DNA from: Galbula dea
Lineage: Eukaryota; Chordata; Aves; Piciformes; Galbulidae
Assembly (NCBI GenBank): GCA_013399015.1
Contig: VWZX01009101.1
Location: 869,172-933,171, forward strand
Direction of reading: 5' to 3'
DNA: 64,000 nt
Shown here piece after piece: positions 1 through 11,100 of the stretch (positions are counted from its first letter, which is position 1; every line of letters begins with the position of its first letter). The notes beneath the pieces were generated by a model. That model was not told the origin of the DNA. It made no database searches and saw nothing but the letters and a program-made list of their open reading frames with translations. The position numbers and the translations under genes were made by a program.

Positions 1-2918
1 CAAACTCCATAGGCTGCTGGGAGTACCCAGGAGGGAAGCAGAAAGCCTGAGCCTGGGCCCTGAGATGGAAAATGGGCACCACTGAGGGTTAGTGAAGAGT
101 GGAACCAAGGCAGCAGCATGGAGTGACAGCCTGGCCCACACAGCTGCAGCACAGGCTGCAGATTTCAGTGCCTTTAAGTCCAAGCATTTCCCAACCATAT
201 TTATAATCCCCAGTTGCTGGTGCCCCATATGTACCCTTGCTACAAGAGAGAAAGCTCCATGTGGTAACTGCTGTAACATGTATGGAGAGCACCTCTGCTT
301 CTGCAGATCTCTTGCCCTCAAAGGGTTATTTCTGCCTTCCAAAAATCCACTTGTGTACAAAGCAGCTACTAGGACCTCCCAGCCACCTGCCCCCATCTCA
401 TGGCCACCAGAAATGAGACAGGATGGTTAAGTGATCTGCCCAAAGTCATACAGGAAGCCTCCAGTTTCCTCAAACCCTCTAAGATCTTCAACTTCTGCAA
501 ACTCATTTCCTCTTCCTTACAATCTTCTTGAACAGCAAAGGGCTTTTGGCTCCTTTCCCACCCCAAAAGATTCTCAGCAGTAACTTTAAGAGGAACCCTT
601 CCCTGAGAAGGTTTCAGGATCCTGGGCTAATTTACAGGGGAGATAAAGTAACCAACTGAAATAACTGCTTGCTCTGCACCTGATGATCCCAACAGGAAGG
701 TGAGAGTGACCCAAGCCACCTCTCTGAACTGGGCAGAGGCAGCAGCCCCTGGGGATCAGGTCACAGCAATCCACACACCACAGATTATTACTTTGCCCCC
801 CAAAAGCTGAATGCTCAAATTCCTGCAGCCTCAGCAGGCTTTCCAGGAAGATACTGGATTAAAGACTCTCACTTCCAAGGTGTGCCATGACCTCTGCAGC
901 TGCAGTGCTGCCTCTTCCCATGCCAGGATTCCCTCCACACTCCTCAGCCACGGCCAGAGCACTGGAAGCAGACACTGAAACCCATGGGTTTGGTTTCAGT
1001 AGCGTTCACTACTCAGCCTCCCCAAATCACCTTACAGCCCCTCCTGGGGGGTCTCAGGCTAGCAGTCACCATGGCAACTTTAATCCTTGATCCAAGCAGC
1101 AGACTAAACAGCTTAAACCACAGCAGCAGCACCCCAAGCCAAAGCCCACACCACCAGGGCTGTGCTTTTGGCCTGTGTTAAAGCTCAGGGTGGTTGGGAC
1201 ATCACAGGGGGCTCTGAACACCCCAAAACTGGCCACAGCCTAACATTCCACACTCAGCCTGAGACCCAAGGAGCCTGGCTTGAGACTTTCAGCACACTGG
1301 GAAGCTGCTTACATGAAGACTCCGAACTAGAGCTGCCTTTTAGGAACATTCATCACATCCTAGACCCTCTGAGCTCAGGGAAGACTCAGCTACAGTGAAG
1401 AGTTTTAGGAAGGGCAAGAACTCCACACACAGCCACAGTGTATGTGAGCTTTTCCCTTCCCAAATGCAGCCCTGGGGGGCCACGTGCTCTCTCATTACCA
1501 GAAGGCCTGGCTGCTGTGCAACCAAAGACAAACCTCTCACTGGCTTTTGTTAGGCTCTGATTTCACCCATCTTGACCAGAACAGTGGGGGCAGAGAGTTC
1601 AGTGCCTGTCCCTGCCAACACCATCATGGTACAGAGCAGCGAGATGCTTCTGCAGACCCTCCTTGGGGTGCAGGAGGATTTACAGAGCCATACCACTCCC
1701 TGAGCAGACAGCAAAGGCTTCTTAGAAGATGCCTCTTACCTTCTTCCCAAGCTTCTGAGAGGAGCAGCAGAAAGAAAGGCTGCACTTAACAGCATCCTCA
1801 GAAGGACAGGACAGCCCAACACACCTAGACTGCCAGCAGGACAACAGGGCTGCTGGTGCTGCAGCACAAAGTGACCCTGGGAAACCTCTCAAGGAGGCTG
1901 GAGCAAGAAAGGGAGCAGCAGATGTTACCTGGTCAGGCTGCAGGTTTGTACATCTGCCACGTTTAGATGAGAAACAGGCAGAAAAACCGCAGCTCATGCC
2001 TAGCAGATGGTTCCTCTGACACCATCCTGTCTGAGGCTTTCCAAGGAAGACACAGATGACAAGGCTACTTCATGCTCTTCAGTCTTGGCTGTTTGCAAGC
2101 TAGAGAACAGAACACTGAAGAATTCCCTTTGACTTCTCACTGCCCAGTCACACCCAGTGCACCTAGCACTCAGCACAACACAAACAGTCCCGGCACTGGC
2201 ACTGCCTCCCCCAGCTTTGTTACAAGTGGTTCCCAAAATGATGGCCAGTGATTGACCCTCACCAGAGGTGGCAGTTACAGAGCAGGATTTCCCCCCTGCC
2301 CCAGTGTTCTCAGCTTCATTGGCCAAAGGCCTCCTCCAACGTTTTTCTTCTCCTGGCTGCAAAGACAGGAAACGGTCTGCTGAAAAGGAATCTTTGTTTC
2401 CAAGAATAGCAGCATGCTCTTGAGCTCTTATCTCTCATCTGGAGCAAGAGCAGCACGAGAGAGCCCTGGGGAGGCTGACATGAGCCACAGGAGCACACAC
2501 ACGTCCCCAGTGCTGCTGCTTCATCTTGCAGCATGACCTTCTCCCTGGTGACCAGGTGAAGCTGTCCCTAACAGGCACCCCTCAGCCAGGTCACCCTGAG
2601 CCAGCTCCGAGGAGTAGCTGCTCCAAGCTGATGCTCATTTGACCTGAAGTCTCCTCCCCACGTGCTGCATTCCCAAGGAACTGCAGTCCCAGTCTCTCAG
2701 GCTCCTGACCCAGAGCAGATCAGCTGCACAGGTAACCAGGCTGCTGCTGGCTGCTGGGGATGTGGCAAAGGATGATGTGATGAGCACAGACCTCAGAGAC
2801 ACTGTGGCAGTCACCTTCATGGGAGCTGGCCATCTGTATATACAGGACTCTGTGGACTCCCAGTTCCCAGGTGTGGCCCCAGCCCCAGAGCTGAGCATTT
2901 CTTACAGCTTAGAGCAAC

Positions 2919-2985
2919 CTGGTGGCCTTGGCAGTGCTAGGTTATGGTAGGACTCCCTGATCTGAAAGGTCTTTCCATCCCAACC
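2919..2985 (+). mobile_element. CR1 LINE 3'-end remnant
   Basis: The stretch reading cagtgctaggttatgg, then ggactccctgatct, then aaaggtctttccatccca matches the remembered avian CR1 3'-tail pattern of a short lead, a gganc...gatct block, and aggtc-tttccaaccc. Only the last ~65 bp remain and the terminal octamer repeats are lost, so this is an old, 5'-truncated insertion. Confidence 0.7.
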
Positions 2986-3919
2986 AAGGAGCATGAGACC
3001 TCTGCCAGCATCATCTCTGGAACTATCAAAGCATTCACCAATTCATAACATAAAAGGTTTTGCCCAGGCATCGGCCCTGGGAGACATTCACACAGCCACC
3101 ACCTTCCCCTCCTGCAGATCCCAGCAGGGCTGATCTGTGGTTTACAGGATGAAGTGACATGGGCTACAGCTGGGAAATGCCTGAAGGCAGCAGCAGGTTC
3201 CTTTTCAACACCATGTGCTCACAAATCAGAAGCCTAGAGGAACCAGAGCAGGACTCATCACTCACATCCCTCCCACTCATGTCACCAAGCACAACTGACA
3301 GCTGTGTTCTGCTCAAGGCCAAGCATCACCCCCAGCAGCAGGTAACACTGGCAGTGATTCCTCTGCTGTTCTCACTCCACCAGTACTCCAATGATTTTCT
3401 TGTCATTCACCCATTACTTATGAACCTCACTGCAGGTCTAAACACAAAACATCAGCAACAGTTACTGCTCCCATTCCTTACCAGACAGCAAGGCCTCTTC
3501 AATCATGTCTACAGTGTGTAATAAATATTCCACCACCCTGGAGACCCCCAGATCTGGGAAATGGGCTGAACACATTAGGAAGAACAGAAAGATACCATTC
3601 TAGAATGTCTGGGGTTTTTGCTTTGCTTCTCATACAGAGTCCATGCTGAACAAAAGCTCAGAGAAGTGGCTGAGAAAACATCCTCACCACAGCTAGATGT
3701 GAAACATCCTTCTGTGCTGCTGCCAAGAGATGATGTCTGCAGAAGGTTGCAAACCACTCTGCCAAGCAAAGCTGTCTGTGCAGTCTGCTCCTCTGCTGAC
3801 AGACACTGTCCTAACATTTCTCCCAGTTCCCTGCCCAGAGCTCCAACACATGCTGATGTTCAGTGGGACTCAGAGATGTGCAAGTCTGGCTGCACTGAGC
3901 GTGGCCATTTCTGCACTCT

Positions 3920-4265
3920 AGAATCACAGAGTTGCCAGAGTTGGAAGGGACCTTAAAGATCATCTAGGTCCAACCCCCTGCCTGCCAGGGACACCTCCCA
4001 CTAGATCAGCTGCTGGCCACACTCCTCTTGCTGCAGCCCAGGTTAGGGTTGGCCCCTGGGCTGCGAGCACACACTGGCAGCTCATGCTGAGCTTCTCACC
4101 CACCAGCATCCCCAAGCCTCTTTCCTCAGGGCTGCTCTCAAGCCAACCCCTACCCAGCCTGTACTGGTGCTTGGGATTACCCTGACCCAGAAGCAGGGCC
4201 TTGTACCTTGTCTTGCTGAACCTCCTGAGGCTGGCCTGGGCCCAGCTCTCCAGCCTGGCCACAAT
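3920..4265 (-). mobile_element. CR1 LINE fragment with internal deletion
   Basis: Read on the plus strand it opens with gaatcacagagtt, then ttggaagggaccttaaagat and catctaggtccaacccc, the reverse complement of a CR1 3' end. From about 4015 to 4265 the minus strand encodes a decayed piece of CR1 ORF2 C-terminal coding sequence, with recognisable R-L-E-S-W-A and N-P-K-H-Q-Y-R-L-G motifs. In an intact element these two parts are separated by roughly half a kilobase or more, so the middle has been deleted with a junction near 4007-4020. It is non-functional. Confidence 0.85.
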
Positions 4266-5024
4266 GGACCAGCAGCTGGAAACCAAACACAGTGCCCTGA
4301 TGCTCCCTTGCCTTGCTGCACTTTGCATACTCATTTCACACTTGTGTTGCAGGCATTTGTAACAGCAGGGCCGAGAATCACTCTTATGCCACTCATCCCA
4401 GGCTCCAGCACAAGGCAGAAAATCAAACCTCAGCTGTGTGCCTTCCAGAGCTGGTGCCACGCAGATGAACCAGCTTTGAACATTTCCTGTAGCAGGCACA
4501 CAACTCCAGCTAAATCAGTACTGACACAGAGCTCCCAATCCCCCACTTCTGAAGGGCAACAGGCTGAAATGCAGATTCCCCCCACACCCCAGCCCATGTT
4601 TCCCATTGGAATCATTTATTCAGGAAGCTGGGTTGGCCAGACCTGGCTGAGGAGCAGGACAAGGTGACCAAGGAGCCTAACTCCTCCATCGGCTCAGCGA
4701 TACAGCTTCTCTGTTTATTTCAGGCCTGACACAGTGCTGCTGGGCTCTTCCCTAAGCAAGCTTCTGGCCACAGAGCCTCAAGCACTGATGGGTCTGTGCC
4801 CTTCTTTAGCAGGGACTCTCCTGAAGGCACTGCTGCCTGACGCTGGGACATCAGCTTCAAACGGTCCAGTGGCTTGGCCAGGACATGCAACTCACTGCTT
4901 TAACACCTGCTCCATTAGCAAAGCTCCTCTTCATTAATTACAACTGCATTCTGCTTCCCATTGAGCTCCCCTGCCACTAATTATGTCTCAAGCAGCAATT
5001 AACTGTGAACAGAAGGTGAGTTAC

Positions 5025-5172
5025 CGCTTTCCTCTCCTGCTTCAGCTCCTGCACGTAGCGGGACAGCTCTCCAGTGATAAGGGAGGTCATGTTCTCTGAG
5101 ATGACCTCATGCTGGCCAGCATAGTCATTCAGCTCATTTAAAGTGGCTAGGAAGGCTCTAGTCGATGTGTAC
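5025..5172 (-). CDS. FNBP1: FNBP1 exon 4 (residues 66-115)
   Basis: 148 nt from a CTGCAG acceptor to a GTAACT donor (GT at 5024-5023). It completes Arg66 and adds 49 codons including N-D-Y-A-G-Q-H-E-V-I-S-E-N and R-Y-V-Q-E-L-K-Q-E-R-K, ending in Ala115 (GCG). Intron phase after it is 0. The first third and the S-L-I-T-G-E-L-S stretch differ from the human FNBP1 I recall more than the flanking exons do, while the core is identical. Confidence 0.95.
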
Positions 5173-8100
5173 CTGCAGAGAACAAAAATGCAGTTTGCTT
5201 TTAGTCCTTTTCCCTCCAGAGAAACCCCACTGCACAGGGAAGGCTGCACCCCTCTGCAGCACTCAGTGCTGCTACCTGAGACTGGACCTGGATCAGCACA
5301 GCCTGGCTGGAGGGAGTTTCTCCAGAGGAACCTGCACCACACTGACAGCTGCCTGATAAACTATCTCCATTCAGACAGTTTCACACTGGCTCCTCAAATG
5401 TCAGAGTGCCAGGCTCTGAGCAGCACAGCTCTGGGACTTCATTAGTCCAACCTCTATCCACCACACATCTCTCGTGAGACTCCTTCTCCAGCCTCACCAG
5501 TATTTCCTACCTGCCAAAATCTTGTCTAAGCAGCTCATGTTTGGGTAGCTCAGTGCAGAAAACTGCCAGAGTCAAGCAGGGGATCAAAGGCACAGAAGTG
5601 AGAATGAGCTTGGAACCAGCTCATTTTTAGACAGGCTACCTCAGAGCAGTGTCTGAGGCACCCAAAGGTCACAAGGCAAAGCCCCAGAGGCTGTTTGGAG
5701 ACATGGGGAAACTCTACTGAGCTGAAGTCTATGCTTAAAAGGTCAAAGGATGCACAGGATCTTCTGTGCCACATCATATGAACCACTGAACTCCCACCTC
5801 CCTTTCCAGCAGGGAAAGATGTGTCCAAAACAGCTGTGGCAAACTCCAAACACCCATCTGTGGTACAGCTACCCAAAGGCAGATTTACTCCTAATCCTGG
5901 GCACAGACCAAGCCAGCTAATGTGCTGGTAAGATAAGCTGCTCTGTGTGAGTGTCAGCACCTCAGGAAGCAGTGGCATGAACAACTGGTTCCCAAGCAAA
6001 GGTTTGAGAACACAGACAAGGAAAGGGCTGTTGTGTCTCTGAGTGGGAGCCACCAGAAGAGCTGTGGGCAGCAGCCTGGGGCTCTGACCCAGAGCTCCAC
6101 ATGAAGAGGCAGCTGAATCCACATCCAAACTCACCTGAAACGTTTCAGATCTCAAGATCAGGGGCCTGAGGCTGCTGCCAGGCTCTCCAGAGGCACAGGG
6201 CTGCGGGGCCAGGCTCTGCCACGACCCTGTTCAGAGCTGAGGCACTACAGAACGCTGGCGCTGGGAAACTTCAGGAGGCTCCAAGGACAAAGGCTCTCAC
6301 TCTGGCTCACAGCCTGGCTGCTGGAGAGCTCTTCTGGAAAGTTCTCCTTAAAGAATATCTTTCATCTCAGCAAGGGCAGGAGAGTTCTTAAGGCATGTGC
6401 TCTATCCATGCTGGGCAGAGCTCCCCCTGTGAGCACTGCACTAGTGCCCTGCCTCCAGCACACAGCCAGACAGCTGAGGCCATGCAACATCCTCCAGCAG
6501 CAGCCAGGCTTGGGTCAATCCACCCCAGATGCTGGGAGAACAAACTGAATCCTGCACCCTACTCTTCAAGAATCCCTGGCTCTCCTGTGCTGTTGTAACA
6601 CGACCCCTGCTGTGAGCTACTCATCTGCTCTGCCAGCCCCTCTGAGCCACCGAACACCTGGGCAGAGTGCTGAAGCTGCTTGCTAGAATTAACAACTGCT
6701 CCTGCTGAAAGCAGTTAAGGGTTGGGGTGCTCACATCCAAGATCCAGGGTCACACAGTCTGCCTCAACTTTTTAAGGTACATTCAAAAACCCCAAACCAG
6801 ACATGCAGAAACCAGAACGTGCAGAGGGAACTGAGCAGTTCCAGACCAGATCCAAGCTCCACTCCTTGGTGGGTTTTCCCCTCAGCCTGTTTCTGCAGTT
6901 AGGATTTCTATACTCCCACACTTGACTTTAAAATCCTGGTTTACAAGGCAAAGCCCAGCTGGTTAACCCAAACCCTTCCCCTTCCTCCCCCAGCAGAGGG
7001 TCAGGAACATACCTGTACTCTTCCTCTTCTTTGGAGTTCTTCTTGGGTTGGTATTTCTTTGAAAGGTTCCTAAAATTACAAATACAAATATCAATCTCTG
7101 CATGCACACACTGCAGTAACCAGACACCTCCTGAGCAGTGAGGGTTGTGACACTCAAAGCATGGGCCACACAGGGCTTCAGCCTCTGGAACTGCAGGGAA
7201 GGAGAAGATTCTGACCCTCGGAAGTTCAGCAGCTAAGGTCATGAAGCCAACAGAGCTGAGTTCTGGTTCTGCTGATGCACAAGTGTGCTCCACACCATCT
7301 AAGGGAGAGACCCTTCCACAGCAAAGCCTGGCCCTTGGCTGCACAGACCTGCTCCACAAACTGCACCCAGCAGAAGGTGCTGCTCCAGCCCCACAGCTCA
7401 GCCAGCCCTTCTTCCCTGCAGTCCAGCCAGGCCCTGGCCTGCAGCCCAGCCAGGCCAGGCACCTTTGCCTGCCTTGAGGAGAGGGAAAATCTTCACAAAG
7501 CTGTGGGAAGCTGCCCTGAGATGACAAAAGGGAGATCCCTGTGTGATTGCTGGTGCCAGGAGAAATGGGATTATCCCAATTAGCACAAATGATTGCATCT
7601 CTCATTACCCCACACCCACTAATGACCACATTTGTATAATATTGATGTGCTCCTCAAGTGACTCTGTCCTGAGTAAGAAACCTGAGCCCAAGCAGCAGCA
7701 CATCTGCCAGCTCTCTAGAGCTGCCACTGCCCTGGAGCACTGCCTGTGAGCCCCTCAGCAGCAGCACAGCAGCTCTGATGTGTCATCCACCAGCACTCCA
7801 TGCCCCTGGCTGACACCTGGAGCTCAGCATTCTGATGCACACTGCACTGTGGCACAGCCACCACCACACACCCTCTGAACCATCCAACACCTTCCTGAGC
7901 AGCTTTAAGACCTTCCCAGTACTCCAGATCTCCTCTGTCCCAAATTCAGCTGCCTGCCTACGAGGAGCAGCTGTAAAAGAGCAGCTCTGGAAGGATCCTG
8001 TGCTAGCCTGAGGACCTGCCTCTTGCCTCCTCTGTCTCTCACCTCACACCACTTCTGCTGCCTTTCCAGCTTGTTTCTCTGCTCCTTTCCACCTCAGACA

Positions 8101-11100
8101 CCTTGCTCTCTCCTCACCCTTAGCATCCATCACAGATTCCTGATTCTCAGCTCACCCAGATATCTCCAGCATTTCTTTTGCCCATTCCTCTGCCTGCAGG
8201 CTGCCTGCCCAGCAGCACAGCAGGCTTCTGACATGCTCTGAGATGCTCAGGCTGATTAGGGAAGGAGGACAACAAAACTTCAGCACTGAGAGCACTGTGT
8301 GCAGCACTCCACACCCAATGGAAGCTCAAATCTACAGTTTTGGTTTGGTTTTGGTTTTGTCTGCTTGAGGTTTATTTCTTTTCTTCTCTACCTCTGACCT
8401 CTCAGGTGACTCCCAGCAGCACTGTGCTTAAGAGCTCCTGAGGGATGAATGGATTGGTGCTCAAACCACACCTGTGGGTGAGGGAGACAAACGCAGCTGT
8501 GGGTGGGAAATGAAACTACAGAGAGAAGAAACAAACTGAGCAAGTTTGGTTTGGAAGTCTAGGACAGAATAAGGAAGAAAACTCAGGAGCTCAGAGTTTC
8601 TGGGTAGTCACAGGTGAAAACCAACCCCCACTCTCCTGAGACATTTGGTCTGTGTGTTTCCTTCCATAATTAAGCTCTTTACACCTGAAATTTGTCATCC
8701 TAAGACATTCACCAAGTCTGGTGTGATTCTTCCTCAGACAGAGCTGCTCACCCAGATCCTCCCCTGGGGTTTCCCACTCCACTCATCCCCTCTCCCCCAG
8801 CTCACTTGGCCTCTGTAATTCAATCTCTGTTCCTAGGCTGTGAGCAATCTGCTCCTGCAGGAGTCATCTTCTATTTCCTGCTTGTCTGTAGCAGAAACCC
8901 TGGGGAATCCTTCTGGCATTCCCCTGAGAAAGCCCAGAACCAGCCAGGCAGGGTTTTACCAGCTCTCAGCTCCTCATAACAACAGAGCATTGTGTCTCTC
9001 AAACCCTCTCCAACACAAGCACCAGCAACTCTGAGTGCTGGGGGTTTTAACAGACGTTGTACTTTAGATGTACAGACATCAGCTGCAGCCTCTGCCCAGC
9101 CTGTCACACCCTGGCAGGACAGGAGGAGTTCTAACACATACCACAGCCACGCACAAAAAGAAGGCATGGGTTCACTGGGGGATCTAGGAAGGATCAGCCC
9201 TGCACTCCCCTCCCCAGCTGGCTCCACCACCTCCAGTGCATCACCCTGGACAGCAGTGGCTGCCTGCAACACTGCAGCACAGCCCCTGGGCAGCAGCAGA
9301 GCTGCCTGTGTGCTGTACTCTCCTCCAACCCCTGCTCACCTCTCAGCTTCCTCTGCCCTGTTGGGAAGAGCAGGGTAGGAGCAGCTCCTGGTGGGAGGAT
9401 TCTAGCAGCCCTTCCTCACTTGCACTGGATCTGACCTCGAGGGATGTATTTTGGGGGCCAGGTGACATGCACTCATCTCTTTACCTGCCACAGCCTGGTG
9501 GCTGAACCAGATATGCATAGCTTACACTGCAGGAATCTCCAGGGAGATGAATTCAGATGATCTCTGCTCTGCTCAGGAGACACCACAAGAGCAGCAGCCA
9601 AGATCCTAGCACTGTCAACACTCAGATCTCAGGCTGCAACCTAGCTACTAGAGAGATGACATTTCCAAGGGCCGAGACAGACTCTGAGCTGCAGCCTCTC
9701 CAACACACACCCACAAAGAGCCCATCTGACAGCAGAGACCCTCAGCTGTGCCTTGCAACAAGCCATCATTCTCCTGCTGGATCCTGAGACCCTCCAGCAT
9801 GCACATGCAGCAGCCCTGACTTCATGGGGAACATGACAATGCTCTCCTCCAAGCCTGAGCCACCGACCATGCCCAGACCGTGAGTGAGCCCTAGCATGCT
9901 CCCCAGGCACCCCAATAACCTCTGATCTTCAGCAGTCTCTGCAGTGAGCTTCAGGTTTCCATTCTCCAAACCAAAGCTAGGCTCTACAAGTGCTTATCAC
10001 AAAGCACTGACAGCAACTGAGCTGGATGCAGGCTCTGAGCAGATGCCGGTCCCAGTGCAGACCCTGGCACACCACTCACCTGAGCTGTTTTGCATAGCTG
10101 AGCTCAATCTCTGTTCTTTCCTTCACAAACTTGATGTATTTCTCCAGAACATCAATCCCCCACTGGGTGTGTTTCTCCAAGTTGTCAAACTGGTCCTGCA
10201 AGGAAGCAGAAGAAGAGAAGAGTTTTGTCTCACTGAACAGAGAGATAACCAAGAGTCATCTCCCAAGTGCATCACCCCACAGAGGAAGTGGCAGCAGTAT
10301 TTTCCACCAGCACACTTCAACATCTCTGCAGTGACACAGATCTTTAATTGATGGGAATAAGATGAGAGCAAGTCAGTAACAGCCCTCATGCCTCATTTCT
10401 GAATCAGTTCCATGTCACAGATCCTGGCAATTCTCCTGCACACAAGCTCCTCATACAAAGAGAGGCACAGGATAAGAACTAGATCCCCTTGCCAGTATCT
10501 TATTTACTCTCAGTAGAAGTGCCATGAATTTGAGGCCTACTCCTCATTGGTAACACCTCTTTTCAGCTGAAAACCACAATTCTACTCAAGCTTTGCCTGT
10601 TATCAATTTAAAATATCACTTGGAGCAGGTACCAACCCTTCCAAGCTTTGCCCAGAACAGAATCACTTCCCCTCAGCCCCTTCTGCTCCCAGACAGAGCC
10701 CATGCTAACAAAGGATCCCCAACCAATGACACCAGCCATGTTTCCAGTGACTTCTCCTGTCTCCCTCCCCTTCCATTCAGATGCCACTTTGTTCTCAAGC
10801 CTCTGTGGCCCTCAGCACCACTCACACATGTTTCCCATAGAGAAGGTTCCACAACTCAGCCTGGGACTTGCAAATGCCAAGAGAAATGAAGCAACTCCAA
10901 GCCCAAACTAATGGGCCAAGGCAGCTCATTACTAGCTGCACATTTAACCTCAAATTGCCTTATTTTGTTAAGATTTGTTCCCTCCACAAGGCTCAAAGCC
11001 CACACCCCTCCACAAGGTAATGTTTCTGCAGGGCTGTTTTTAAGCTGTGATGCCCTGAGCACTTCTGGCAGAACCAGAGTGTAAGCAGGGGCCTCAGCAC

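Larger units (their letters stand above)
1..5024 (-). other. FNBP1: FNBP1 intron 4 (partial)
   Basis: Intronic DNA downstream of exon 4. The expected exon 5 (the part of the F-BAR after Q-E-R-K, beginning near N-F-H-D-G-R-K in the family) is not found in any minus-strand frame, so the intron exceeds 5 kb. It contains two CR1 remnants (2919-2985 and 3920-4265) and an AT-rich patch at 4925-5010. Nothing else recognisable was seen. Confidence 0.85.

Noticed and set aside
5025..5172. Assignment of this gene to FNBP1L or TRIP10
   Set aside because: Exon 4 shares a few residues with FNBP1L, but exons 2-3 and the conserved H-E-V-I-S-E-N and R-Y-V-Q-E-L-K-Q-E-R-K blocks match FNBP1, as does the GPR107 neighbour.
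5550..6155. 201-codon minus-strand frame in FNBP1 intron 3
   Set aside because: No resemblance to the FNBP1 family and no flanking splice sites that keep the frame.
6928..7629. 233-codon minus-strand frame containing FNBP1 exon 3
   Set aside because: Only 7013-7069 is real coding sequence; the flanks lack any family similarity and the exon is bounded by good splice sites.
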